A stretch of 47,891 bases of DNA from Fibrobacteria bacterium. GTDB taxonomy: Bacteria; Fibrobacterota; Fibrobacteria; UBA11236; JADFYW01. The stretch is taken from assembly GCA_015232855.1 (NCBI GenBank), contig JADFYW010000020.1, positions 1 through 47,891 of the forward strand, written 5' to 3'. Of the stretch, positions 9,554-19,082 are shown one piece after another (positions within the stretch are counted from its first letter, which is position 1; the number at the start of each line of letters is the position of its first letter). A program made the position numbers and the translations under genes. Under the pieces are notes generated by a model, which worked only from the letters and a program-made list of their open reading frames with translations, made no database searches and was not told the DNA's origin.

Positions 9554-9590
9554 GGGTCCGTAGACCCCGATGGCTATGCCATCCACCTCC
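9554..9590 (+). ncRNA. tandem-hairpin candidate structured RNA after DUF3800
   Basis: Starting five bases after the DUF3800 stop: hairpin 1 is GGGTC-CGTA-GACCC (9554-9567) and hairpin 2 is GATGGC-TAT-GCCATC (9569-9583), both perfect, followed by CACCTCC (9584-9590), which is complementary to a Shine-Dalgarno core. There is no T-run, so a plain terminator does not explain it. Structured RNAs named DUF3800 motifs have been published as occurring beside such genes. I cannot tell which, if any, this is. The rest of the spacer, 9591-9892, shows nothing else. Confidence 0.55.
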
Positions 9591-9892
9591 AAATAAATTG
9601 GATTACTTATAATTTACAGGAAATAGGCTTTAAAGTCAATAACAAACTGCACTACTTGCATCTAGTAGGCTAAAAATGTGAAATTTCCCAGGAAAGGAAG
9701 CTTTTTTCTTTTTAGCTACATAGACAAATAGCTTCAAATAGCACCATCCTTTAACATTATTCCCAACCTTCGCCGCAAACAATCCCTATGGGGAAAAACT
9801 ATAGCGAAATTTTCAGAACAATGAACATGAATGTGCTAAGGCACTTTGATTGGAGTGTGAACAAAGCTCCCAAATCTTCAATCTTCAATCGT

Positions 9893-11425
9893 TTATCTTA
9901 ACACCAGAAGTTTTTGCTGCACTGTTTTGTTACCGGTTTTCAAGCGAATAAAGTAAAGACCAGAATTACAATTATCAGGTAAATCCCAACGGTGTGTATG
10001 TGGCCCTTTTTGCTGTCGTTTGTTTTCAAGTACCGTTACTTTTTTCCCAAACTGGTTATAAATTACCAACTGCACTATGACATCCTGATGTAACCGGTAA
10101 CTGATTGACGCTTGCCGAATTGAGGGACTGTATCCTGATTCAATGGCATAAAAGGGTAATGCTGTGAGAGAATCAGTGGTGTCTGCGACAGTAGTATCCA
10201 CAATAGTCGTATCGACCACAGTAGTATCAACGACAGTGGTATCCACAACAGTCGTATCGACCACAGTGGTATCTACTCCAGTAGTGTCTATAACAACGGT
10301 ATCCACAGGCCCGTTATCATAACTGACCTGAGAAAGGGTTCCGCGGCCTGTGCGTGTAATGTAATACAGATAGCCATTATCTCCTATTTTTACATCCAGG
10401 TAATTTCCGCGCTCTATTCTGGGAAAAAATTCCGTCAGGTTATCAGGGCTTTCCGGATCCAAATATCGGATCCAGCTTTCATAGTCATAATCGACTACAA
10501 AATATTTCCCCACATATTCAGCTGGAAAATTTTGTGTCTTTGGATTATAAAATTCGCCACCGGTGAGATCTGTTCCCACGTCCCGACCATAGGCATGAAT
10601 AGGTTTAATATATTCTGGGTATTCACCCAGATCAAAAGAGCCTTCGGTTCCGGGCCAGCCATAATTTTTACCTGCGAAACCTTCATTAATTTCCTCAGCT
10701 TTATCTGTACCAACATCATTGATAAACATTCGGCCGGTTCCCGGTTGAAAAGTGAAACTCCAGGGGTTACGCAGTCCATATGCCCAGATAAGGCGATACT
10801 TTCCACTGTTTTCGTTGTAAAAAGGATTGTCAGCCGGGATTTGTGATTCCTGATCTGCGACCGGATTCATACGGAGTATTTTCCCTCTCAGGCTGCTCAT
10901 AGATTGGGCGTTTTCACCCCAGGATGCATCTCCGGTACTCACATACAGTTTTCGGTCCGGACCGAATTTTATTTCCCCTCCGCAGTGACAATTACCATTG
11001 TCAATATCAAGGAGTATGGTCTCACCCGTATTATCAGCGACATCTCCTGTAGCGGTAAAGCGGCTTACTCGCTGGTGAATGGGGCTCATTACTGTGTAAT
11101 TCACATATACAAATGGTGTATCGGGGAAATCAGGATGAAGGGCTATACCCAGTAATCCGGTTTCACCGTTACTGATAATATTCTGGTCGGTCTGTACGGT
11201 GGCAAACGGAGTAACATTCAGTTCACCGTTTTTGAAAATACGGATGGCCCCCGCTTGTTCCAAAATAAATATGCGTCCATCCGGCGAAAGTGTTATACGT
11301 GTGGGCCAGGCAAGGTCTTCAACAAGGACGGTATTAGTGAAACCTTCGGGGAGAGCTGAAGCGAAACGGAGGAAGGGTATGGTGATTATGGTTATGATTA
11401 AGATTAGATATGATGATTTATTCAT
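9893..11425 (-). CDS. secreted glucose/sorbosone dehydrogenase-like (PQQ-type) beta-propeller protein
   Basis: 510 residues with a signal peptide (about residues 1-25, ending ASA). The body is a soluble quinoprotein glucose/sorbosone dehydrogenase-like six-blade propeller: LAWPTRITLSPDGRIFILEQ, GLLGIALHPDF, the HCGGEIKFGPDRKLYVSTGD block (corresponding to the catalytic His region), WAYGLRNPW and NYGWPGTEG. A Thr/Val/Asp repeat linker (about 365-410) connects to a sorting-like domain (VIYNQFGKKVTVLE, then SGLYFIRLKTG). The expected role is periplasmic or surface oxidation of a sugar using PQQ. Substrate and electron acceptor cannot be read from sequence. It is convergent with the DUF3800 gene. 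Confidence 0.85.
   Translation of the reverse strand: MNKSSYLILIITIITIPFLRFASALPEGFTNTVLVEDLAWPTRITLSPDGRIFILEQAGAIRIFKNGELNVTPFATVQTDQNIISNGETGLLGIALHPDFPDTPFVYVNYTVMSPIHQRVSRFTATGDVADNTGETILLDIDNGNCHCGGEIKFGPDRKLYVSTGDASWGENAQSMSSLRGKILRMNPVADQESQIPADNPFYNENSGKYRLIWAYGLRNPWSFTFQPGTGRMFINDVGTDKAEEINEGFAGKNYGWPGTEGSFDLGEYPEYIKPIHAYGRDVGTDLTGGEFYNPKTQNFPAEYVGKYFVVDYDYESWIRYLDPESPDNLTEFFPRIERGNYLDVKIGDNGYLYYITRTGRGTLSQVSYDNGPVDTVVIDTTGVDTTVVDTTVVDTTVVDTTVVDTTIVDTTVADTTDSLTALPFYAIESGYSPSIRQASISYRLHQDVIVQLVIYNQFGKKVTVLENKRQQKGPHTHRWDLPDNCNSGLYFIRLKTGNKTVQQKLLVLR
10178..10312 (-). repeat. 15-bp tandem repeats encoding TTVVD linker
   Basis: Within the dehydrogenase gene about eight units of 15 bp encode (T-T-x-V-D)n with variants VIDTTG, VVDTT, TIVDTT and VADTT. 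Codons differ between units, so this is an old, in-frame repeat. It separates the catalytic propeller from the C-terminal sorting domain and is probably a flexible, glycosylatable spacer. Confidence 0.85.
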
Positions 11426-11557
11426 TGATTACCTGAATTGAAAAATGATTTATGAATTTCGATTAACGATTTTTGATTTGCGAAGTTTTAGCGGTTGAGC
11501 AATAACTTTCAAGTGTATGTTAGAGTTTAATGTTGGTTAATACATAATTTGATTATG

Positions 11558-13609
11558 TTAACGAATAATTATCATTCTATTGTTGATGATGCTGCCTGAG
11601 GCATTTACCTGGCTGGTATAGATGCCGGGTATTACCCTTCTGGCATTATAGTCAGTTCCGTCCCATAGGGTACTGCAATGGCCTGAAGTGCAATCCGGAA
11701 GCAGTTTACGAATGAGTTGTCCATTGCTGTTAAATAGGCTTATCAAGTATGATTCCTGTATTGCAGATGTATTAAATGCTGTGACAGGGATAGAAAATGA
11801 AATTGTTGTTGAACTATAAAATGGGTTTGGTGAAACTTTGAGTTCTGTATGCTGCTCAGATAAAAGCTGCTTTTTGCTGTGAACAATCTTTCCGTCCCAG
11901 GTAGTGGGGGCGTTAACCCGTAAAAGCACATTAAATGTGGACGGGGAACCTGGTCTGGTAAGTTCAATTTTCCAGCCGTCACCCGGATCCTGGTTCCAGT
12001 TTGATATATTTATTTCAACATTATCGTCCCGCGGGGCAATAACGAGTTTGCCAGCAATAATAGAGTCGCCGTCTACCACGGGTTCTACGGGGGTGTTTAA
12101 CTGCCAGGTTGCAGTTATGCCGGACTCAATATCGAAGGTATCTTTAACCGAAAGTGTGTTTTTGGCGCGGTTGAATAGGATGTTTCTCGTCCAGGACTTT
12201 ACCTGTTCGCTTCTGGAGTATATTTTACTGAGGTCTGCCCTGGCTATGAGCACATTACTGCTGTCATAAAAAATCATTTCAGATGCATCGGTTTCACTCC
12301 TTCTTTGTGGTATAACCTCTCCTCCGTTATTGAACCGGATAACATTGTGGACATCGGTTGATTGGTGGATGCCACTGTGGGTGTGGATGTTTTCGGTAAC
12401 TGCCTGCCAGGAAGCGTTATAGATGGAAAAAGAACCCTGGTCCTGGTGGGCGTGGGACTCATAAAAATATCCTGCCTTGAAATGGACCCAGGTTGCGTTT
12501 GTGTCCCAAGAAGTGCGTGCAAACAAATCTCCCATTCTTTCTGAGAAATAATGGAGAGTTTGTGGTTTAGTTGCTGTTTCCGGAAGTTTGTAAATATTTT
12601 CTTTAAGATTATAGCTTTGTTGTACCTCATCAATAGATATATTGTTCAGCCACCACATGCCTCGTTTGGCTTGCTCTGTTTCCTCATTCAGAAGAACGGC
12701 ATTTACCATAAGCGTTCTGTGATAATCGAACAAAATGGCGCCAGAGACCCTTGACTGGTCGCCTATGGGGGCAAAACGTTCAAGGGTGGGGACTGTGGCA
12801 TGAACCCAGTAATCAATAGAATTAAGACAGTGGGATGATGAATCTGACAGGTCTTCTTCAGTTGTGTTTTTCCAAAAATGATAAAGGTGAAAGAGGTGCA
12901 TGTGGGACGTTCCGTATCCGGTACCTTCCATGCTGCCACCGCCAGAGAGGTCTTTAAAATAATTGGTTAACAGGGGAATTCTATCTGTTTTTAGGAAGTT
13001 AAGCCATTCCTGGTTATCGCTGGCGACCGCCCAATACATGGTTGCAGTCATGAAGCTGTAGTAGTAGTTATTCCCTGGATTGTTGTTGGACCAGCCAGAC
13101 CAGGAATGTGAAGTTTCTCCCCATTTGGCATCCTCATGGTTCCATATGTTGTATATAGCCTGATCGGCAAAGGCTTTCCAGCGCTGTTTCTGGTTTTCGG
13201 ACAGTCTGTCGGCTGCCCAGTCATAGGTCAGGGCAAGCGCTTGTATATTCCGGCCTACATAGAGATAAGAATCACCTGAAATGGATGGCCGCTGACCGGA
13301 AGCAATAGAGGCTTCCGCTGCGGTTACCATTTCTTCAACCATGGTAATTGCCAATTCTGCATAAGCCGAATTCTCTGAAGCACTGTACATCAGCATGGCA
13401 TCAACAGCAGAAAAATCATAACCCGGGCTACCTCCTACCGCCCGATCCACAAAGGCTTTGAGTCGCGAAAATTCGTTGGAAGTTGTATCGATAGCAAAAT
13501 AGGGGATTTGGGCCCCAAAGGCGGCGAAACGAAGAACAAAAAGGCCTAATGCCAGGAACAGAATTGCGGTTTTCATAAAACCACTCAAAGGTGAATGCGA
13601 GTATTTCAT
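11558..13609 (-). CDS. secreted heparinase II/III-like polysaccharide lyase
   Basis: About 683 residues. ATG 13609 follows GAGGA overlapping the upstream stop; the longer frame starts at 13621, and an internal Met (13576) begins the clearest signal peptide (MKTAILFLALGLFVLRFAAFGA). The N-terminal half is alpha/alpha toroid-like (LALTYDWAADRLSENQKQR, GGGSMEGTGYG). The middle has FYESHAHQDQGSFSIY, the conserved His-containing beta-sheet motif of heparinase II/III and alginate/oligouronide lyases, followed by VHNVIRFN. The C-terminus is FlgD/T9SS-like (LWDGTDYNARRVIPGIY). The expected role is beta-elimination on a uronic-acid polysaccharide; the substrate is unknown. Start and stop are coupled to the upstream gene, so they are co-translated. 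Confidence 0.85.
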   Translation of the reverse strand: MKYSHSPLSGFMKTAILFLALGLFVLRFAAFGAQIPYFAIDTTSNEFSRLKAFVDRAVGGSPGYDFSAVDAMLMYSASENSAYAELAITMVEEMVTAAEASIASGQRPSISGDSYLYVGRNIQALALTYDWAADRLSENQKQRWKAFADQAIYNIWNHEDAKWGETSHSWSGWSNNNPGNNYYYSFMTATMYWAVASDNQEWLNFLKTDRIPLLTNYFKDLSGGGSMEGTGYGTSHMHLFHLYHFWKNTTEEDLSDSSSHCLNSIDYWVHATVPTLERFAPIGDQSRVSGAILFDYHRTLMVNAVLLNEETEQAKRGMWWLNNISIDEVQQSYNLKENIYKLPETATKPQTLHYFSERMGDLFARTSWDTNATWVHFKAGYFYESHAHQDQGSFSIYNASWQAVTENIHTHSGIHQSTDVHNVIRFNNGGEVIPQRRSETDASEMIFYDSSNVLIARADLSKIYSRSEQVKSWTRNILFNRAKNTLSVKDTFDIESGITATWQLNTPVEPVVDGDSIIAGKLVIAPRDDNVEINISNWNQDPGDGWKIELTRPGSPSTFNVLLRVNAPTTWDGKIVHSKKQLLSEQHTELKVSPNPFYSSTTISFSIPVTAFNTSAIQESYLISLFNSNGQLIRKLLPDCTSGHCSTLWDGTDYNARRVIPGIYTSQVNASGSIINNRMIIIR

Positions 13610-13617
13610 AGTGGTCC

Positions 13618-15621
13618 TCATGGTGTCAGGGTGACAGGGATTGATGTTCTAAATTTATCGTTTGAAATAATTGCCGAATACCTACCTGATTGAAAAAGGT
13701 GAACCGGAATGACAACATTCATTTCACCTGCAGGCATTGCATTGTAATTGATGTCATAAATGTTTCTGCCGGTAAGCGTTAGCAGTTGTACGGTTACATT
13801 TGATTTTTTTGTCGTCGTTATTTTAAGTATTTGACCCTGAAAACGGGCCTCGATTTCCGAAAGCCCAACAACCGTTTGGAACGGGGCAATAACGATTGCT
13901 CCCGGTTCTTGTTCAAGTAACCATGATAAGCTACCCGAGGTCCGGTATTCCCAGTTATACTTACGCCAGGGAGAAACACGGTAGGCCGTCCTTCCCGTTT
14001 CCGGGCCTGAGGGTCTAATCCACTCATGCACCTGTGTGCCATACGCTTCAAACAATCCCTGGGCCTTTGTCTTCATAGAATCATCGGGTTGTTCCAGAAG
14101 ACAAGAAAAGTAATATCCCCAGGCGACTCCGGCGGCAACTTCAAGAGCGTGTTGTATATCACTCCATTCATCGCTTTGTCCATCTTCCCCGTTATATAAA
14201 ACAGCGTATCGGGGATAATCATGCCCGGAAGAGCTCTTTGCACAGGAATGACTTAGAAAGTTTCCCATGCGACGCAGAAAATGTGCTACGGTATCTTTGT
14301 CTTCTGCCTGATATACACGGAGCATCGCATCAACAATAATCTGTCCGGTCATCCAGGGGGAGGCTCCCAGTGTGGATGATTCCCAGTCATCATCATGCTG
14401 GCCCCCGAAGTGATACAGACCGCCATCAACTCTTGCTTCAGGAATAAGGCCGCCTGCTCCGTTTTGCAGCCAGATAAAGTCACCGCTTATTTCCAAAACC
14501 CCTGTTTTATATTCTTGTTTTCCTGTTACTTCCCAGGCTACTGCGGTTGCCAGCAGTTTAAAACCGCTGTGTCTTTCCGTCCAGAACCCCATATCAATCG
14601 TCCACCTGGTCCGCACACCTGAGAACGCTTCAACTACGGTTTCTATCTTAGGTAAAAGTTCATTGTCCCCGGTTAACCAGTAGGTGTAAGCCATGCATTC
14701 GTTATAACTGTATTTGGGATCATCATAGGAACTTTTAAGATCAAGAATACCGTTTGCTTTTATATGGCTGGTGTAGAATTGTGTACTGCGCACTGCTTCA
14801 CGTAAGGACTTTAATGTTCCACTGCGGAAATACAAGACGAACATGGCGGAGGACCTATCAAAGAGCCAGGCTTCAACGCCGGAAGTGGTTTTGTAATCAC
14901 ATCTGTATCCGGCTGTCACTCTGGCATCATCTTCATTTATAAGACTGAAAAAAAAGTTTTTTCGTGCATATTGCTCTAAAAGTTCTATTGGTATGTCTTC
15001 ATTGCCATCTATATTCGCAGGGTTATCCCGTTCTGCACTTACGGTATCATCAAACACTGACATTTTACCTGGTTTAAGGATACCTGCGCTAAGCAGTGTT
15101 TTGGGAAGAACGACGTAAACATCCGGTTCCTGAATATTGTCTGCAGACTCAAATGTTCCGGTGGTTACCTGGTGCCATGCTGTGCGCGGGTCGGTAAGAG
15201 ACTCAATGATTTCTGCACGGTCGTTTTGTCCCCATTCCACGGTTATGGTTTCTGCTTCCGGGTAACTCACGTTGAATGTATAATTGATTTGAATGCGGGC
15301 AACCCGTACAGACTTTCCGTCAACGTCAGTGTTTGAAAGATGTCGCCAGGGAGAGAGCATTTCTACAAAGGCTGGAATTTCAGTGTCACCTTTGAGAACT
15401 CGTACCTGGGAAAGTGCCTCTGGTAAAACAGATCCTCGGGGAAAAGGAAATCCCAATGTGACAAGTACAGGAGTACCGGTAGTTACATTTTCCATGGGAT
15501 AGAGTTTGATTTCTGTACTGCCGGTAGGGCGTGGAGAGGCTAAAAACGGGTCCAGAGCAAGGGTGAGCTTTGGGAAAAGGCATAGCAATACAACTAACAT
15601 CAAAAAGATGAAATTTTTCAT
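13618..15621 (-). CDS. secreted rhamnogalacturonan-lyase-like (PcRGLX/YetA-type) protein
   Basis: 667 residues with a clear signal peptide (MKNFIFLMLVVLLCLFPKLTLA). The N-terminal part (GTPVLVTLGFPFPRGSVLP, then DGKSVRVARIQINY) resembles the RIFT-barrel N-terminus of PcRGLX/YetA exo-rhamnogalacturonan lyases. The middle is alpha-toroid-like (NECMAYTYWLTGDNELLPKI, GFWTERHSGFKLLATAVAWE). A short beta-rich C-terminus (VQLLTLTGRNIYDINYN) looks like a sorting tail. TGA 13618-13620 overlaps an ATG of the next gene (ATGA), so the two are an operon. The family call is by pattern only; glycan processing is the safe part. Confidence 0.6.
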   Translation of the reverse strand: MKNFIFLMLVVLLCLFPKLTLALDPFLASPRPTGSTEIKLYPMENVTTGTPVLVTLGFPFPRGSVLPEALSQVRVLKGDTEIPAFVEMLSPWRHLSNTDVDGKSVRVARIQINYTFNVSYPEAETITVEWGQNDRAEIIESLTDPRTAWHQVTTGTFESADNIQEPDVYVVLPKTLLSAGILKPGKMSVFDDTVSAERDNPANIDGNEDIPIELLEQYARKNFFFSLINEDDARVTAGYRCDYKTTSGVEAWLFDRSSAMFVLYFRSGTLKSLREAVRSTQFYTSHIKANGILDLKSSYDDPKYSYNECMAYTYWLTGDNELLPKIETVVEAFSGVRTRWTIDMGFWTERHSGFKLLATAVAWEVTGKQEYKTGVLEISGDFIWLQNGAGGLIPEARVDGGLYHFGGQHDDDWESSTLGASPWMTGQIIVDAMLRVYQAEDKDTVAHFLRRMGNFLSHSCAKSSSGHDYPRYAVLYNGEDGQSDEWSDIQHALEVAAGVAWGYYFSCLLEQPDDSMKTKAQGLFEAYGTQVHEWIRPSGPETGRTAYRVSPWRKYNWEYRTSGSLSWLLEQEPGAIVIAPFQTVVGLSEIEARFQGQILKITTTKKSNVTVQLLTLTGRNIYDINYNAMPAGEMNVVIPVHLFQSGRYSAIISNDKFRTSIPVTLTP

Positions 15622-15717
15622 AATGGGTTCTCCGTTTGTTTTAAGTGCGAATTCTGGTCTTTATTATTCGATAAGCGGTATCGGCTCCTAATTATTGATT
15701 CGTTATTTTTTTTCTAT

Positions 15718-15795
15718 GTCATCGCCCGGCTTGACCGGGCGATCCATTCAGGAATTAAAAATTTTATGGATTACCCGGTCAAGCCGGGTAATGAC
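15718..15795 (+). repeat. 78-bp palindromic repeat (GTCATCGCCCGG type), copy 1
   Basis: Two 30-bp arms (15718-15747 and 15766-15795) are near reverse complements around an 18-bp centre. Each arm is itself a hairpin: CGCCCGG-CTTGA-CCGGGCG and TTACCCGG-TCAAG-CCGGGTAA. An element of identical size and design is at 22997-23074. It lies between two - strand genes and could act in transcription termination or mRNA stability, but dispersed mobile palindrome is the simplest call. Confidence 0.85.
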
Positions 15796-15843
15796 CTATT
15801 TCTATCATAAACATATACCAATTAACAATTCTATTTTATCTCC

Positions 15844-17595
15844 TTATTTGATTTGTAAAAGGATTTGATTTTGTTTTTGATTCTCATAACATAATTTTAC
15901 CCAGTGGGGTGAACGGGTGGTGGAGGATACACGTAATTCGTCCATCCATCCTTTAAAAAACAGTGAGGAACCGTTGCGACTGCCTATATTAATGGGACCG
16001 GCCCCATCGCTTATAGAGGAAGCAAGTGCTTTGGTGATCATATGTTTCCCGTCAAAATAAAAGGCTGCTGTGTCTCCCGGGTCATCAAAGGTGAGTACCA
16101 GTTGATGCCATTGGTTATCGCTAAACTGTGGAAGGGTTTTTGTCAGGGTTTCGCCGCCTGCTTCGGGAAAATCAAAGGTGACATGCTGGTCTGTCAGAGC
16201 GCTCAATTGATAATTACCTGACTCGCCCCATATGCCATGTTCAAAAATAATTCCCTCTGCAGTAAGCCCTCCGGGAGTTTTTACCCATAATGAAATAGAC
16301 AGGCTGCCATTTTCTCTGTTCAGAGAATTGGACGAGGGTATGCTAATAGTACTGCTAATGCCATCGAAATATCTTGCACGACCTGTTACCCCCATATTAT
16401 CCTGGGTACCTGTATTAGTACCCTGACTGGTATTCGCTGAAGCATCATTGAGGGAAGAATCGAGATGCCAGACCGCTGCGAATTGAGAAGAAGACGGAAA
16501 TACTGCCTGGCCATTGCTTCTGCTCATAGCAGAACTGTTTCCCCAGTGCATACGGAAAAACTCTGAGGCACGGTGTCCATAGATAGTGTCAACTTTAACC
16601 CATATTGCAGCAGATTTTGTTGCAGCATTCCACTCTTCTATTTCGTAAGACATTGGTATACCGTTAATTTTTGCGAAGCGTATATCTGAGCCGTTTGAGT
16701 TTGCTACTGAAAAATCAAAATTGGTACTGTCCAGATGAATAAAGAGTGGGAAGTCGTTAACCATCCCTTCAACATTAGCGCCGGTGGCGGATGTATTGAT
16801 ATAAATCTCTGAAAAGCCATCCCAGGCGGCATAGGCAGAGGCCACTACAGCACCCGAGGAGGCGATAAATACACCTTCATAAATAATACTCCTGCTATTT
16901 TCCCCCGTTCCCGTTTGCATGATTTCAGGCAAGGACCCTTGTGGGATATTTTCTATAACCACACTACCAGCAGTTAAATCTTCTGTGGTTATCTGGACAT
17001 AAGAATTGGTCCCCTGAACATAAACATATTCCCCTGGTTTCCCGACATCTGCCGAGAGGGGGATTGTTAGTGTAGCAGGCTGTTTCAAAATGCATGTTAC
17101 CATTTCAATCGTACTGTCTTCCGGAACAACAATATTGGTTACCAGTACTCTGGCCTTGCCTTCGGCCTGAACTGCCTCCACATTATAGGTGTTTGCATGG
17201 ACGCCGGTAAATTTATAATTCCCGTCTTTATTGGTAAGGGCTGTGTATTTAATCGTGTCTTTAACCGGATCGAAATCAGTTGGGAGTAGCCGGGCTGAAG
17301 CTTTCCACAGAGGGGTGCCAACGGAGTCTGTTAAATGCCCCAGTACGATGGCGTTCCCGGTTTCGCCGGCACTACCGCCTGAGTCTGCAACATTCGTTGA
17401 ACAACTGAGGATAAGAAAAAAGACCCAAATTACGAAACTAAGAAAAAGTGATTTAATGTTTATGAGGTTAGCAAAAGATACTTTTCTTCTCTTTACCAGG
17501 CTGCATTGTTGACTTCCCGATACGTCCTCCTTTACTCCGGTCCGGAGTTTTGGAGTACTACGATAAGTGACGGTCATTGGGTTATTGCGATACAT
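15844..17595 (-). CDS. LamG/DUF2341 lipoprotein with carboxypeptidase-regulatory-like domain
   Basis: 583 residues. A long basic N-region leads to a hydrophobic stretch and the lipobox L-I-L-S-C at about residue 65, so the mature protein is lipid-anchored. No internal Met lies between residue 7 and the hydrophobic core, so the annotated start may be right or a non-ATG start is used. Then come a CarboxypepD-regulatory-like beta domain (VLGHLTDSVGTPLWKASARL), a DUF2341 domain (DFPLFIHLDS, FRMHWGNSSA) and a LamG/concanavalin-like domain (SISLWVKTPGG, WHQLVLTFDD, FKGWMDELRVSS). It starts 7 bp after the TIGR02147 gene stop. The likely role is a surface glycan-binding or adhesion lipoprotein whose expression is tied to that gene. 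Confidence 0.8.
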   Translation of the reverse strand: MYRNNPMTVTYRSTPKLRTGVKEDVSGSQQCSLVKRRKVSFANLINIKSLFLSFVIWVFFLILSCSTNVADSGGSAGETGNAIVLGHLTDSVGTPLWKASARLLPTDFDPVKDTIKYTALTNKDGNYKFTGVHANTYNVEAVQAEGKARVLVTNIVVPEDSTIEMVTCILKQPATLTIPLSADVGKPGEYVYVQGTNSYVQITTEDLTAGSVVIENIPQGSLPEIMQTGTGENSRSIIYEGVFIASSGAVVASAYAAWDGFSEIYINTSATGANVEGMVNDFPLFIHLDSTNFDFSVANSNGSDIRFAKINGIPMSYEIEEWNAATKSAAIWVKVDTIYGHRASEFFRMHWGNSSAMSRSNGQAVFPSSSQFAAVWHLDSSLNDASANTSQGTNTGTQDNMGVTGRARYFDGISSTISIPSSNSLNRENGSLSISLWVKTPGGLTAEGIIFEHGIWGESGNYQLSALTDQHVTFDFPEAGGETLTKTLPQFSDNQWHQLVLTFDDPGDTAAFYFDGKHMITKALASSISDGAGPINIGSRNGSSLFFKGWMDELRVSSTTRSPHWVKLCYENQKQNQILLQIK

Positions 17596-17602
17596 ATTGA
17601 TA

Positions 17603-18454
17603 TTATTTTTTCTTAATTGGTGTAAGGGGGAATAACTGAAAATTCATTTGATAGACGTTATCGGGGTCTTTATCCATTTTAATATGTTCCATTAGCCGTT
17701 TACGAAATTCCTGGGTCTCTTTTTTGATAAGCTCAAAACAATTATCAGAAATGCTCATGGTTAGGCTGGAGACGTCCCGGGTTTCTTTGGGATGACGATC
17801 CTGAGCCTCCTCAGCAAGTTTTATCATAGTTTGATGAAAGGTGCGCACCATGAAGCTTTGCACCTCATCGCCTGTGGAAATGAATTTTTGAGATTGTACA
17901 ATGAAACCATTGGAATCTGTTTTTAGTAACCCTAATTTAAGCATCTGTTTAATAGCACTTCTCGCCTGTTTTTCTGAGATGGCAGGGCAAAGCTGCTTTC
18001 CCAGTTTCCGATATGCCCATTTTTCATTGGGATTAAATTGATAATGGTTCAATAATTCTCTAATAGCTTCGTTATACCATGCACTGTAATGTTCTAATTG
18101 CATCTCTTCCAGGGGAGGAATCTTCATTACTTTTCGTATATTTACCAATTGTTCAAAGTATTTTTTCTTTGCATCAACCGTTTTGGACTGATTGAAAAGT
18201 ACCAGAAGTTTGAAATATTCCCCATCTGAAGGGGATAATTCCAGAGCGGAAATAACTCCGGGAATAGTTTTGTTTGCAAGGTTTCGTTTGCCTTCAATTA
18301 ACCATTGGAGAAAATTTGGAGCTTTAACACCTGCAAGCGTTGCAAAATCACGAAAAGAAACCGGATTATCGGAGTTTTTAGCCGTATTATAGTAGTCAGA
18401 AAGATATTTTCTGTAATCTAAATACTGGTAAATGATTGGTTTCTGTGTCGACAT
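17603..18454 (-). CDS. TIGR02147/DUF4423 family putative regulator
   Basis: 283 residues. It shows the TIGR02147 pattern: IYQYLDYRKYLSDYY at the N-terminus, then an HTH-like block (VSFRDFATLAGVKAPNFLQW), a helical middle and a winged-helix-like part (LCPAISEKQARSAIKQMLKLG), ending with the DUF4423-type region (VSSLTMSISDNCFELIK). This family is known as a large paralogous set in Fibrobacter. It is thought to be regulatory but its targets are not established. The gene is first in a two-gene operon with the LamG lipoprotein, which suggests a regulator or sensor/output pairing. Nothing recognisable is in the upstream 18455-18654 stretch. Confidence 0.85.
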   Translation of the reverse strand: MSTQKPIIYQYLDYRKYLSDYYNTAKNSDNPVSFRDFATLAGVKAPNFLQWLIEGKRNLANKTIPGVISALELSPSDGEYFKLLVLFNQSKTVDAKKKYFEQLVNIRKVMKIPPLEEMQLEHYSAWYNEAIRELLNHYQFNPNEKWAYRKLGKQLCPAISEKQARSAIKQMLKLGLLKTDSNGFIVQSQKFISTGDEVQSFMVRTFHQTMIKLAEEAQDRHPKETRDVSSLTMSISDNCFELIKKETQEFRKRLMEHIKMDKDPDNVYQMNFQLFPLTPIKKK

Positions 18455-18654
18455 ACGATTAATATATCTATAAATACAGGTTTGTCAAGAGGAATAGTGT
18501 AATCTAAATAAGAGTGTAAAAATACTGTATTTCTTTTTTGAGCCAAAAGTTAGATATGAGCAGGATTTTGGCTGGATATCAGGATTATACTGTTTCTGCA
18601 GAGTTCCATTTTGGATATCCCGGTTCATAAGAAGCATAATTGAATTTGCAGAAA

Positions 18655-18906
18655 AACGTCTAAAAGGGCTTTCAGATTAAGATTCTTCTCATACCAGTGC
18701 GACACTAAATTGAATTGTTTTTTCAAAAATTGGTAGGAGAAGATTATGATGCTAACTGCAGAAAAAAGCTAAAAGTATTGCATGGCCTGACTCCCGGCGA
18801 TTTTAAAACGGTTTACAACCGGTTTTTCTTTCAGGAATCAACTAAATTGACCTATAGCCTACTTATTAAGGAGTTAGAGGATGAAGTTAATAACAAGGAC
18901 ATATAA
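18655..18906 (+). pseudogene. remnant of an AAA+ ATPase C-terminus
   Basis: The last 63 codons (from 18718) include GLTPGDFKTVYNRF and an acidic E-L-E-D-E-V end, the characteristic C-terminus of one AAA ATPase family. Upstream, a different frame (18657-18720: KRAFRLRF..., ending FFKN) gives a plausible continuation of the second-last beta strand, so a frameshift near 18725 is likely. No Walker motifs or start remain. It lies between divergent genes and is almost certainly non-functional. Confidence 0.55.
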
Positions 18907-19082
18907 AAACCTGCAAAAAATGGGGTTTTGAATAATCAGAGGTTTATATATTAGAAAAACAAGTCCTTAATCATGACATCATTTACCCAAAGGTCTGCTG
19001 AAAAAATTTAACAATCATATTTAATTACTTAAGCCGATTAACGGTTTATGATTTGAGATTTTTAATTTGGAGAATAGTACAA

